Source: Acetobacteraceae bacterium
GTDB taxonomy: Bacteria > Pseudomonadota > Alphaproteobacteria > Acetobacterales > Acetobacteraceae
Direction: 5' to 3'
DNA length: 7,640 nucleotides
Assembly: GCA_030044345.1 (NCBI GenBank)
Contig: JASHVY010000580.1
Coordinates: 1 to 7,640 of the forward strand
Every line of letters starts with the position of its first letter. Position 1 is the first letter of the stretch. The notes below the pieces were generated by a model that searched no databases, had not been told where the DNA came from, and saw nothing but the letters and a program-made list of their open reading frames with translations. A program made the position numbers and the translations under genes. Shown one piece after another: positions 1-6,574 of this stretch.

Positions 1-167
1 TCCGTGCCGATGCTGTCGATCCACGCCTTTACCTTGGCCGAATCGACCAGCCGGCCCGCGGCAACGTCCGCGTCGGCCTCAGCGATCAACTCGGCCTCGC
101 GGGCAAGCTGCACTCGGCGAGCCTCGGCGGTTTCCTGGTCGGAGGGAATCGCGATGCGGGTCTGCAT
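1..167 (-). CDS. Antitoxin-like small protein, N-terminal 55 codons (3' end outside the window)
   Basis: The frame starts at an ATG whose complement is 165-167 and is open to the left edge. The visible protein begins MQTRIAIPSDQET and continues with an Ala/Glu/Arg-rich helix, then ends in AGRLVDSAKVKAWIDSIGT. An acidic helix followed by 'AGR-x-V-x-x-x-x-V-x-AWIDSxGT' is what I know from short proteins annotated as CopG-like or type II antitoxins, usually encoded just before a RelE/ParE-type toxin. Such proteins normally end a few residues later (typically 'DHELPVP'), so about 10-15 residues are probably missing. No good Shine-Dalgarno precedes the ATG, and the frame is open upstream to the tRNA, so the start is not certain. 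The partner toxin would lie beyond position 1 and is not seen. It sits 152 bp downstream of tRNA-Phe, in the same direction. Confidence 0.65.
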   Translation of the reverse strand, partial: MQTRIAIPSDQETAEARRVQLAREAELIAEADADVAAGRLVDSAKVKAWIDSIGT

Positions 168-251
168 ACCAAAAATGTAGGCGACCACTCGCCAAGCTTG
201 AAGGGCTTCGATGAATGGCGCGGACCTGAACCGCGTGCCTGCCTGGCGCCA

Positions 252-298
252 GAAGGTCCGCAGAGGATCCGCACCTTCAATCTCGCTTTCGCCCGAGA
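252..298 (-). other. Two small inverted repeats between tRNA-Phe and the antitoxin-like gene
   Basis: In the 151 bases between tRNA-Phe and the antitoxin-like gene there are two hairpin-capable stretches. TCTCG/CGAGA at 281-298 encloses a loop containing GCGAAAGC. GAAGGT/ACCTTC at 252-278 can be extended by two further pairs past a mismatch. Neither is followed by a T-run, so they are not classical intrinsic terminators. They could aid tRNA 3' processing or Rho-assisted termination, or could be chance in GC-rich DNA. Confidence 0.25.
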
Positions 299-318
299 CG
301 GCCAACTCATTGAAAGGA

Positions 319-394
319 TGGTGCCCAGGGGCGGAATCGAACCACCGACACTGCGATTTTCAGTCGCATGCTCTACCAACTGAGCTACCTGGGC
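319..394 (-). tRNA. tRNA-Phe (anticodon GAA)
   Basis: The minus strand reads as a full 76-nt cloverleaf. The acceptor stem GCCCAGG pairs with CCTGGGC, followed by discriminator A and an encoded CCA. The D arm is GCTC-AGTTGGTA-GAGC. The anticodon arm is TGCGA-CTGAAAA-TCGCA with anticodon GAA. The T arm is GGTGG-TTCGATT-CCGCC. All stems close, the T loop has TTCGA, and CCA is genomic. It starts 18 bp after the yacG stop codon in the same direction, so it may be co-transcribed with the yacG operon and released by processing; no separate promoter is evident in the 18-bp gap. Confidence 0.98.
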
Positions 395-412
395 GGCAGA
401 TGGGGGGTTCGC

Positions 413-604
413 TTAGCCTATGCCCGGGTCCTGATCAAGCGAGCGGGGCTCGTCTTCCTCGTCCGTGCTGTCCTGGGCCGGCGGGATCCGATATTGGCCT
501 GTCAACCATCGGCCGAGATCCACATCCGCGCAGTGGCGGCTACAGAAAGGCCGGAAAGCCATTGCCGTCGGTTTGCCGCAGATCGGACAACGGGAAAGCC
601 TCAT
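413..604 (-). CDS. yacG: DNA gyrase inhibitor YacG (zinc-ribbon protein)
   Basis: This 63-residue protein begins MRLSRCPICGKP and contains FRPFCSRHCADVDLGRWL, the hallmark of the YacG family. Cys6, Cys9, Cys21 and Cys25 form the four-cysteine zinc site. The segment after it, ending in YRIP, is the conserved YacG C-terminal arm, and the remaining 20 residues are acidic and variable. In E. coli, YacG binds GyrB and inhibits gyrase; that role is known for the family and not shown here. I chose the ATG at 602-604 because its ATGA overlaps the stop codon of the RNase E/G gene, which implies translational coupling, and because it puts the first CxxC at the usual place; a start 7 codons upstream would lie inside the RNase gene. 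The stop is TAA at 413-415, followed at once by tRNA-Phe. Confidence 0.95.
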   Translation of the reverse strand: MRLSRCPICGKPTAMAFRPFCSRHCADVDLGRWLTGQYRIPPAQDSTDEEDEPRSLDQDPGIG

Positions 605-1707
605 GGCAACCCTTCCAGAATCCAACGCAGGGGCGCGAGCGTCGGGTCGCTCCGCAGCATAAGGGGCCGGCCGGTCAGCCTTGCAAGCGCGTCCAGGGCT
701 GCGGCGTCTTGTTCGAGCGCCGCCACTATTGCCGGCGCGGCCCGAAGCGCCCGGGCACTGCCCGGCGCGGCGCGGTCTTCTGCAGCGATCTCCCGCAACG
801 CCGCGAGCCCTGCCGCGTGGGCGTTAGCCAGCAGTTCATGAAGCGGCGGCCCAATCCGTGGCCGGACGATTTCGGCAAGCCCGAGCGCCGTGAAGCCGAG
901 GAAGCGCGACCCCAGCGGGTCGGACGCCAGCGAAACGGCGAAGGCATCGGCGAGTCGTCGCCTTTGCCGTGGCGCGAGCCCGGCCAGATCGATCAGGATC
1001 GCGCCGGAAAGATTTCGCAGCCGGATCTGCCGCGAAATCTCGGGAATCACCGCGAGATTGAGTGCCTGGTGCGCCATCTGTGCCGGTTCCCGGCCGCCCG
1101 CTGCGCTCCCCGCGTCGAGGTCGATCGCGACCAGCGCCGATGTCGGGTGGATGTGCAAGGTCGCCCCGCCAGCCAGTCCGATTGTCGATTCCGCCAGGCT
1201 GGCGACCTCCTCTTCCAGCGCGGCGTCGAACCCGTCCCCAGCCCGCGCCCGCTCCGGCAGCGCTGCGGCCAGCCGCGCGCGTATCGTGGGGTCATCCACC
1301 TCGATCGGCGCGTCAGGCCAAAGCCTTGCCAGGCGCAGCACGGGATCCGGCCCCCGCTTCAGCAGGCCGGGTGGGCCGGCCACGAACGTCTCATTAACAT
1401 GGGCTGAAAGCCGCGGCCCCTTACCGCCCTGTGCCGAACGGGTGATCCGCACGACGACGGACTCTCCTTCGGCCAGACCAACCGCCCCCTCTGTGTCCGG
1501 CAGAAACCCGTCCGGCTCCTGGCCCAAGGAAACGAAGGCGCCACTCAGAACCGGCGCCCGCTTTGCCAGGCGCCCGCGATAGATATCCCCGATCCCGTCC
1601 GGGGCGCCGGGCCGCCAAATTGCGAAATCAGCGAGCCGCCCATCCGCGCCCAGCGCTGCCGCACGCACCTCTCCCGGGCTTGCTGTGACAAGAAGCCTTC
1701 CGCTCAC
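601..1707 (-). CDS. Ribonuclease E/G-like protein (short form, no zinc link)
   Basis: The product is 368 residues, starting at GTG (1705-1707) as (M)SGRLLVTASPGE, the normal opening of small alphaproteobacterial RNase E/G proteins. The GTG overlaps the maf stop codon (GTGA). Residues about 36-105 (GIGDIYRGRL through SAHVN) form the S1-like RNA-binding domain. Residues about 180-290 are the DNase I-like catalytic core, with AIDLDAGS (Asp196, matching the catalytic Asp303 of E. coli RNase E) and ILIDLAGL (Asp240, matching Asp346). The place of the usual metal-ligand Asn is taken by Asp198. There is no cysteine anywhere, so the CPxCxG zinc link used for tetramer formation is absent, and the usual MTRKR-like motif is replaced by TALGLAEIVRPR. 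The family cleaves single-stranded RNA at 5'-monophosphorylated ends and matures rRNA and tRNA. This is probably the second, shorter paralogue, with a full RNase E elsewhere (inference). Confidence 0.9.
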   Translation of the reverse strand: MSGRLLVTASPGEVRAAALGADGRLADFAIWRPGAPDGIGDIYRGRLAKRAPVLSGAFVSLGQEPDGFLPDTEGAVGLAEGESVVVRITRSAQGGKGPRLSAHVNETFVAGPPGLLKRGPDPVLRLARLWPDAPIEVDDPTIRARLAAALPERARAGDGFDAALEEEVASLAESTIGLAGGATLHIHPTSALVAIDLDAGSAAGGREPAQMAHQALNLAVIPEISRQIRLRNLSGAILIDLAGLAPRQRRRLADAFAVSLASDPLGSRFLGFTALGLAEIVRPRIGPPLHELLANAHAAGLAALREIAAEDRAAPGSARALRAAPAIVAALEQDAAALDALARLTGRPLMLRSDPTLAPLRWILEGLP

Positions 1708-2291
1708 GGGATGTGCCAGCCAAAGCCTCTCAAGAGCTGCGCCACTTCGAACAGGGGAAGCCCCACGACATTGGAATAACTCCCGGAAATCCAACGCACG
1801 AAGGCAGCCGCCCGGCCCTGGATCGCGTAGCCTCCAGCTTTGCCGCGCCATTCGCCGCTGGCGAGATAAGCTGCCATCTGCTCCCCGCTCAAGCGGGCGA
1901 GGGCAACAACGGTCTCGCACAGCCGTTCGGCCTGTCTTCCATCCGGGGCGGCGAGGACCACTGCGGTCAGCACCCGATGGCGCCTTCCCGAAAGGAGGGC
2001 CAGCATGCGCCGAGCCGTGTCCCTATCTTCCGTCTTGGGCAGAATCCGCCGGCCGGCGGCAACGACCGTATCGGCCGCCATCACGAACCGCCCCGCCGGC
2101 GCAACCGAGGCAAGCTTGGCCCGTGCGAGGCGCAGCGCCAGACCTTGCGCGCTCTCGCCGAGACTTGGCGCCTCATCGATATTTGGCGGAATCACGGCGG
2201 CCGGGACGATCCCGATCTGGGCAAGAAGAGCGGCGCGCCGTGGACTGGCAGAGGCGAGGACCAGAGCCCGTTCCGTGGACTCGAGACTCAC
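1704..2291 (-). CDS. maf: Maf-family nucleoside triphosphate pyrophosphatase
   Basis: This 195-residue protein has the usual Maf length and all family motifs. LASASPRR at 12-19 is the phosphate-binding loop. NIDE at 37-40 follows. ADTVV at 73-77 carries the catalytic Asp74. GKAGGYAIQG lies at 150-159, and SGSYSNVVGLP at 169-179. Maf proteins hydrolyse NTPs to NMP plus pyrophosphate, acting on dTTP/UTP or on modified nucleotides such as m7GTP depending on the subgroup. The AGGYAIQG and SYSNVVGLP motifs fit the dTTP/UTP (YhdE-like) type better, but I cannot settle this by eye. The start is GTG at 2289-2291, overlapping the infA stop codon as GTGA; the stop overlaps the GTG of the RNase gene in the same way. 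The gene is therefore probably translated by coupling from infA and passes ribosomes on to the RNase gene. Confidence 0.95.
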   Translation of the reverse strand: MSLESTERALVLASASPRRAALLAQIGIVPAAVIPPNIDEAPSLGESAQGLALRLARAKLASVAPAGRFVMAADTVVAAGRRILPKTEDRDTARRMLALLSGRRHRVLTAVVLAAPDGRQAERLCETVVALARLSGEQMAAYLASGEWRGKAGGYAIQGRAAAFVRWISGSYSNVVGLPLFEVAQLLRGFGWHIP

Positions 2292-2506
2292 TTGAAGCGG
2301 AACGTGATGCGCCCCTTGGTCAGGTCATAGGGAGTCATCTCGACATTCACGCGATCCCCGGCCAGCACGCGGATACGGTTCTTCCGCATCTTCCCGCTGG
2401 TATGGGCGAGAATCACATGATCGTTGTCGAGCTTCACCCGGAACATGGCGTTCGGCAGCAGCTCCGTTACGGTGCCGCTGAACTCGATCATGTCCTCCTT
2501 CGACAT
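2288..2506 (-). CDS. infA: Translation initiation factor IF-1
   Basis: The 72-residue protein starts MSKEDMIEFSGTV and contains LPNAMFRVKLDN, KMRKNRIRV and ends DLTKGRITFRFK. It is a full-length, single S1-type OB-fold IF1 with very high similarity to the bacterial consensus. IF1 binds the A site of the 30S subunit and helps IF2 and IF3 during initiation. I chose the ATG at 2504-2506, not the upstream frame extension, because it gives exactly the family N-terminus and has GGAG 4-5 nt upstream. The upstream extension would run into the hisD coding region. The 61-bp gap to hisD holds a promoter-like sequence, so infA may be transcribed independently as well as by read-through from the his genes. 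Its stop codon overlaps the maf start codon. Confidence 0.98.
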   Translation of the reverse strand: MSKEDMIEFSGTVTELLPNAMFRVKLDNDHVILAHTSGKMRKNRIRVLAGDRVNVEMTPYDLTKGRITFRFK

Positions 2507-2542
2507 CACACTCCGTGCCTGATGGGCCGCAAAACGCTGCGG

Positions 2543-2571
2543 AACATGAGCGTGACCCCCTTTAAGGTCAA
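2543..2571 (-). promoter_or_regulatory. Candidate sigma-70 promoter for infA-maf-RNase-yacG
   Basis: On the minus strand TTGACC (2566-2571, sharing bases with the hisD TGA stop codon) is followed after 17 bp by CATGTT (2543-2548). The -35 matches 5 of 6 consensus bases and the -10 matches 3 of 6. The predicted transcript would start near 2536 and give a leader of about 30 nt before infA. Within or next to this leader, CCGCA/TGCGG (2527-2542) can form a 5-bp hairpin with a 6-nt loop. Confidence 0.4.
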
Positions 2572-3857
2572 GCGAGGCGCAGAGCCACGCTCCGTGCATG
2601 GGCGGAGAGCCCTTCGGCCTCGGCCAGTGTCACCGCCGCGGGCCCGATGCGCCTGAGAGCGGTGCTGTCGGCGGCAACGAAGCTCGTCCGCTTGAGAAAA
2701 TCGAGCACCGAGAGGCCCGAGGAAAAGCGGGCGGTGCGGCTCGTCGGCAGCACATGGTTCGGGCCTGCGACATAGTCGCCAAGCGCTTCTGGCGTCCAGC
2801 GACCGAGGAACACCGCTCCGGCATGGCGGATCCGATCGAAGACGGGCATGGGCGCGGCCAGCATCAACTCCACATGCTCAGGCGCCAGCCGGTTGACGAG
2901 GTCCGCCGCCTCGTCCCAGTTTCGCGCCACGATCACCGCGCCGTGTCCCTGCCAGCTCGCACCTGCGATATTCGCGCGCGGAAGTGTTCTGAGTGCCTCT
3001 TCGACAGCCGCCTCCACCCGGTCGGCGAAGGCCGCCTCATCCGTGATCAGGATGGCCTGGGCCGCCTCGTCATGCTCCGCCTGGGCCAGCAGGTCCATCG
3101 CCACCAGCCGCGGATCATTTTCCGCATCGGCCAGAATCACGACCTCGGAAGGCCCTGCCACCGAGTCGATTCCGACCCGCCCAAACACCTGGCGCTTCGC
3201 CTCGGCGACATAGGCATTGCCCGGCCCGACGATCCGGTCCACCGGAGCGATCGTTGACGTGCCGAAGGCCATCGCGGCGATCGCCTGGGCGCCGCCGATA
3301 CGATACACTTCGCTCACGCCCGCAAGGTGGGCGGCCGCCGCAACCAGCAACGGTATCGCCCCGCCCGGGCAGGGCACGCACATGATGATGCGGCTCACGC
3401 CGGCCACACGAGCGGGAATCACGTTCATCAAGACGGTCGAGGGATAGGCGGCCTTGCCCCCCGGCACATAAACGCCGACAGCATCGAGCGCTTGCCAGCG
3501 CAGGCCCATCCGCACCCCCGCCGCATCGGTAAACGCGAAATTGTCCGGAACCTGGCGGCGATGGAACGCCTCGATCCTCTCGGCGGCCAATCGCAGCGCG
3601 GCGTTCTCGGCCTCCGGCACAGCCTCGGCCGCAGCCTCGATCTCGGCGGGCGGGATGAGGAGATCGGCGACCGCAAGACTTACCTTATCGAAGCGCCGGG
3701 TCGCCTCGCATACGGCCTGATCCCCTTCGCGCCTCACCGCATCAATGATCTGGGCAACGGCCGCTTCCACCGAAGCAGCCTCGCCTCGCGCGGCCTCGAG
3801 CAGAGTGGAGAAACTTGCCTCGAAGCCCACCGCATCGGTGGCCAGGCGCTCAGCCAT
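2568..3857 (-). CDS. hisD: Histidinol dehydrogenase
   Basis: The 429-residue protein is full length for HisD, the zinc enzyme that oxidises L-histidinol to L-histidine in two NAD-dependent steps, the last of the pathway. Visible signatures are VGVYVPGGKAAYPSTVLMN (about 127-145), RIGGAQAIAAMAFGT (186-200), VGPGNAYVAEAK (210-221) and AGPSEVV (234-240). Residues matching the known zinc ligands are Gln259, His262, Asp361 and His420, and the catalytic pair is Glu327-His328 in APEHVE; all are present, so the enzyme should be active. The ATG at 3855-3857 overlaps the end of hisG by 8 bp (ATGGCTGA), implying translational coupling. The TGA lies within the proposed infA promoter. Here hisD directly follows hisG, while the other his genes are not in the window. 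Confidence 0.98.
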   Translation of the reverse strand: MAERLATDAVGFEASFSTLLEAARGEAASVEAAVAQIIDAVRREGDQAVCEATRRFDKVSLAVADLLIPPAEIEAAAEAVPEAENAALRLAAERIEAFHRRQVPDNFAFTDAAGVRMGLRWQALDAVGVYVPGGKAAYPSTVLMNVIPARVAGVSRIIMCVPCPGGAIPLLVAAAAHLAGVSEVYRIGGAQAIAAMAFGTSTIAPVDRIVGPGNAYVAEAKRQVFGRVGIDSVAGPSEVVILADAENDPRLVAMDLLAQAEHDEAAQAILITDEAAFADRVEAAVEEALRTLPRANIAGASWQGHGAVIVARNWDEAADLVNRLAPEHVELMLAAPMPVFDRIRHAGAVFLGRWTPEALGDYVAGPNHVLPTSRTARFSSGLSVLDFLKRTSFVAADSTALRRIGPAAVTLAEAEGLSAHARSVALRLA

Positions 3858-4581
3858 GCTCTTTTGCTGCCACGGGTTCGGTCTCGAGGGCGGCGCGAAA
3901 GCGGGCGATCAGGGAGAAGAGCGCCTCATCTCCGGTCTTGAGGGCACCTCGATTGACAATCAGTCGGCTCGTCACCGGCGCAATCACCTCCGTCACCACG
4001 AGGCCATTGGCGGCGAGCGTTGCCCCGGTCTGGACGAGATCGACGATGCGGCCGGCGATCCCAAGCCCCGGCGCGAGCTCGACCGAGCCATTGAGCACCA
4101 CCACATCGGCCCGGACGCCGCGAGCCGCGAAATGCTTGCGGGCGACATTCGGGTATTTGGTTCCGACCCGCACCCGGGAGAGGCGACGCAGATCCTCGGC
4201 CCCCACGCACTCAGCCGGCTCCGCCACCACCATCCGGCAGCGTCCGATCCCGAGATCGAGCGGGGCATAGATCTCGGGATAGTCGAACTCCATCAGGACA
4301 TCTGCGCCGCAGATTCCGAGCGCGGCCGCGCCGAAGGCAACGAATGTCGCAACATCAAAGGGCCGCACCCGCACCACATCCAGCCCTGGATCGTCCGTCG
4401 GGAAGCGGAGCCTGCGGCTCGCTTCATCTGCGTAGTCCGGGGCTGGCCGGATGCCGGCGCGTGCGAGCAGAGGGGCGCATTCCTCGAGAATGCGCCCCTT
4501 GGGCAATGCCAACACAAGCGGTGCGGACGGCGCTCCCGCAGGCGGGGTGCCCGGCCGGATGGCGGATTGGATAGCGGTCAT
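3850..4581 (-). CDS. hisG: ATP phosphoribosyltransferase, catalytic subunit (short form)
   Basis: The product is 243 residues. It carries LALPKGRILEE (about 24-34), the conserved N-terminal motif, and DLVQTGATLAANGL (181-194), the PRPP-binding loop. FGICGADVL-like text appears as LGICGADVLME (88-98). HisG joins ATP and PRPP to make phosphoribosyl-ATP, the first committed and feedback-inhibited step of histidine synthesis. The protein ends soon after the PRPP motif and lacks the ~80-residue C-terminal regulatory domain of the long form. It therefore belongs to the short form that works with HisZ, which is not in this window. I chose the ATG at 4579-4581 because GGAGAGG lies just upstream; an in-frame ATG 12 codons earlier has no Shine-Dalgarno. 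A Pro/Ala-rich leader of about 20 residues precedes the conserved fold. It overlaps hisD by 8 bp. Confidence 0.95.
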   Translation of the reverse strand: MTAIQSAIRPGTPPAGAPSAPLVLALPKGRILEECAPLLARAGIRPAPDYADEASRRLRFPTDDPGLDVVRVRPFDVATFVAFGAAALGICGADVLMEFDYPEIYAPLDLGIGRCRMVVAEPAECVGAEDLRRLSRVRVGTKYPNVARKHFAARGVRADVVVLNGSVELAPGLGIAGRIVDLVQTGATLAANGLVVTEVIAPVTSRLIVNRGALKTGDEALFSLIARFRAALETEPVAAKEHG

Positions 4582-4658
4582 GCCCTCTCCAGCGGCGATT
4601 GGCGCCGGCTCTACCATCGTCGGTGCGCGACCGGAAGGGGATGGGCGGAAAGAGAGGT

Positions 4659-5921
4659 TCAGTCCGAAATGCGCTCGATATCGGCCCCGCAGGCGGCGAG
4701 CTTCTTTTCAATCGCATCATAACCGCGATCGAGATGATAGACGCGGTTGACGGTCGTTTCGCCGCGCGCGGCGAGGCCGGCCACGATCAGCGAGACGGAC
4801 GCGCGCAGATCGCTCGCCATCACCGGCGCGCCGGAGAGCTCGGGCACCCCGCGCACGATCGCCGATGATCCGTGGACATTGATCCGTGCACCCATACGAT
4901 TGAGCTCGGGCACATGCATGAAGCGGTTCTCGAAGATCGTCTCGGTGATCATCGCCGCCCCCTCCGCAACCGTCATCACCGCCATGAACTGCGCCTGAAG
5001 ATCGGTCGGGAAGCCAGGATAGGGCTCGGTCATCACGTCCGCGCCCGCGAGCGCGTTGCGCCGTGAGACGCGCATGCCCTCGGGCGTCTCGGCGACTTCG
5101 ACGCCCGATTCGTTCAGGGTGCGCGCCACCGCGGCGAGATGGTCGAACCGGGCATTGCGGAGCGTGATCTCGCCCCCGGTCACCGCTGCAGCACAGGCAT
5201 AGGTGCCGGCCTCGATCCGGTCGGGCATGATCCTGTGCTCCGTGCCCGCGAGCCGGGCGACCCCCTCGATGGTGAGCCGGCCGGTGCCGATCCCGTGGAT
5301 ACGCGCACCCATGGCATTGAGGCAGTGGGCGAGATCCTCGATCTCCGGCTCGCGGGCAGCGTTGGCGAGCTCGGTCTCGCCATCCGCGAGCACAGCGGCC
5401 ATCAGGAGATTTTCCGTAGCACCCACCGATACGGAAGGGAAAACGATGCTCGCGCCCTTCAGGCGGCCATTGACGCGGGCCGCGATATAGCCGCCCTCGA
5501 GGCGGATCTCGGCGCCCATCTGCTCAAGGCCCCTGAGATGCAGATCGACGGGGCGGGTGCCGATCGCGCACCCTCCCGGCAGGGAGACGCGCGCCTCTCC
5601 GGCGCGTGCTAGGAGCGGCCCGAGCACCAGGATCGAAGCGCGCATCTTCCGCATAATGTCGTACGGCGCCTCGGTATTGCGAATGCGTCCGCCGATCGCC
5701 AGCCGCCTTCGCTCCGCATCGAGCGGCTCGACCTCGAGACCATGCTGGGCGAGCAGCATCGTCATCGTGCGGATGTCTTCGAGCTTCGGCACATTGGAAA
5801 GGACGAGCCTTTCCTCGGTGAGCAGGCCCGCGGCCATCAGCGGCAGGGCGGCATTCTTGGCGCCGCTGATCGCGATCTCACCGGAGAGCGGCCGGCCGCC
5901 GCGAATGCGTATGCGATCCAT
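4659..5921 (-). CDS. murA: UDP-N-acetylglucosamine 1-carboxyvinyltransferase
   Basis: The 420-residue protein matches the normal MurA length. MurA transfers enolpyruvate from PEP to UDP-GlcNAc in the cytoplasm, the first committed step of peptidoglycan synthesis. Key sites are visible: Lys22 in SGAKNAALP, the active-site loop LPGGCAIGTRPVDLH with Cys118 (matching E. coli Cys115, the fosfomycin target), Asp307 in YPGFPTDLQAQ, and Arg373 in DLRAS. A Cys at this position predicts the fosfomycin-sensitive type. The ATG at 5919-5921 has a strong AAGGAGG 5 nt upstream and gives the family N-terminus MDRIRIRGG; the frame is open further up but runs into dcd in another frame. The gene lies 23 bp after dcd, so the two are very likely co-transcribed. 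A gap of 77 bp separates it from hisG, without an obvious terminator. Confidence 0.98.
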   Translation of the reverse strand: MDRIRIRGGRPLSGEIAISGAKNAALPLMAAGLLTEERLVLSNVPKLEDIRTMTMLLAQHGLEVEPLDAERRRLAIGGRIRNTEAPYDIMRKMRASILVLGPLLARAGEARVSLPGGCAIGTRPVDLHLRGLEQMGAEIRLEGGYIAARVNGRLKGASIVFPSVSVGATENLLMAAVLADGETELANAAREPEIEDLAHCLNAMGARIHGIGTGRLTIEGVARLAGTEHRIMPDRIEAGTYACAAAVTGGEITLRNARFDHLAAVARTLNESGVEVAETPEGMRVSRRNALAGADVMTEPYPGFPTDLQAQFMAVMTVAEGAAMITETIFENRFMHVPELNRMGARINVHGSSAIVRGVPELSGAPVMASDLRASVSLIVAGLAARGETTVNRVYHLDRGYDAIEKKLAACGADIERISD

Positions 5922-5944
5922 CCTTGCCTCCTTCGCGTCGCGCC

Positions 5945-6499
5945 TTAGAGGCGCGGCAACGCCACTCCGCGCTGGCGCATATATTTCCCGGCTCGATCGG
6001 CGTAGCTCGTCTCGCACACTTCCTCGGCCTTGAGGAAGAGGAACTGGCAGATGCCCTCGCCGGCATAGATCTTCGCGGGCAGGGGGGTCGTGTTGCTGAT
6101 CTCGATCGTCACCTGTCCCTCCCATTCCGGCTCGAGCGGCGTGACATTCACGATGATGCCGCATCGGGCGTAGGTGGACTTGCCGAGGCAGACCACCAGG
6201 ATCTCACGCGGCACGCGGAAATACTCGATCGTGTGGCCGAGCGCGAAGCTGTTGGGCGGGATGACGCAGGTTTCGCCCTGCCGGTCGACGAAGCTTGCCG
6301 GGTTGAAGGCTTTCGGATCGACGATCGGCGAATCGACATTGGTGAAAAGCTTGAACTCGGGGGCTACCCGGGCGTCATAGCCATAGGATGAGAGGCCATA
6401 GCTGATGACACCGGTCCTCTGCTGGCGCTCGACAAACGGCTCGATCATGCCGTGCTCCTCGGCCATGCGGCGAATCCAGCGATCAGGCATCACCGGCAT
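5945..6499 (-). CDS. dcd: dCTP deaminase
   Basis: The 184-residue protein begins MPVMPDRWIRRMAEEHGMI and is full length for Dcd, which deaminates dCTP to dUTP and so supplies dUMP for thymidylate synthesis. The catalytic region is clear: GKSTYARCG gives Ser108 and Arg112, and the catalytic Glu133 lies in TIEISNT. SYGLSSYGYDAR near 33-44 and AGEGICQFLFL near 146-156 are also typical. Nothing marks it as the bifunctional dCTP deaminase/dUTPase type, but I cannot exclude that by eye. The ATG at 6497-6499 has AAGGAG 10 nt upstream; a nearer ATG is out of frame. The stop is TAA. murA follows after 23 bp. Confidence 0.97.
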   Translation of the reverse strand: MPVMPDRWIRRMAEEHGMIEPFVERQQRTGVISYGLSSYGYDARVAPEFKLFTNVDSPIVDPKAFNPASFVDRQGETCVIPPNSFALGHTIEYFRVPREILVVCLGKSTYARCGIIVNVTPLEPEWEGQVTIEISNTTPLPAKIYAGEGICQFLFLKAEEVCETSYADRAGKYMRQRGVALPRL

Positions 6500-6516
6500 C
6501 CTGGTCCATCTCCTTC

Positions 6517-6531
6517 GATCGAGGATCGATC
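6517..6531. repeat. Short perfect inverted repeat upstream of dcd
   Basis: GATCGA and TCGATC flank a 3-nt spacer (GGA) just upstream of the dcd Shine-Dalgarno. It overlaps the -10 and likely start point of the candidate dcd promoter, so it could be an operator half-site pair or a small leader hairpin. No regulator is known from the sequence. Confidence 0.3.
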
Positions 6532-6557
6532 TAGCTCGGTCGGCAGCGCCGCAGCAA
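6528..6557 (-). promoter_or_regulatory. Weak candidate promoter for dcd-murA
   Basis: TTGCTG (6552-6557) and TAGATC (6528-6533) on the minus strand are separated by 18 bp, each matching 3 of 6 sigma-70 consensus bases. A transcript would start near 6521 and have a leader of about 20 nt. The match is weak and rests mainly on position in front of the dcd-murA pair. Confidence 0.25.
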
Positions 6558-6574
6558 AGCCTCTCAAGGCTTTG
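6555..6574. repeat. 8-bp perfect inverted repeat at the end of the small basic-protein gene
   Basis: CAAAGCCT and AGGCTTTG flank a 4-nt loop. On the minus strand the loop contains the TGA stop codon of the small upstream gene. There is no following T-run on either strand, so it is not a standard intrinsic terminator, but it could weaken read-through into dcd or stabilise the upstream mRNA 3' end. Confidence 0.4.

Noticed and set aside
168..318. The antitoxin frame stays open upstream all the way to tRNA-Phe.
   Set aside because: About 50 codons without a stop is not rare in GC-rich DNA. The extension has no recognisable ribbon-helix-helix fold, and the known short antitoxins begin near the ATG at 167.
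211..1407. A long plus-strand open frame opposite tRNA-Phe, yacG and the RNase gene.
   Set aside because: It crosses a tRNA and two well-supported minus-strand genes, and its translation is Arg/Pro-rich antisense text without a family signature.
5922..6164. An upstream extension of the murA frame by 81 codons.
   Set aside because: It lies almost wholly inside dcd in another frame, while the ATG at 5921 has a strong AAGGAGG and gives the normal MurA N-terminus.
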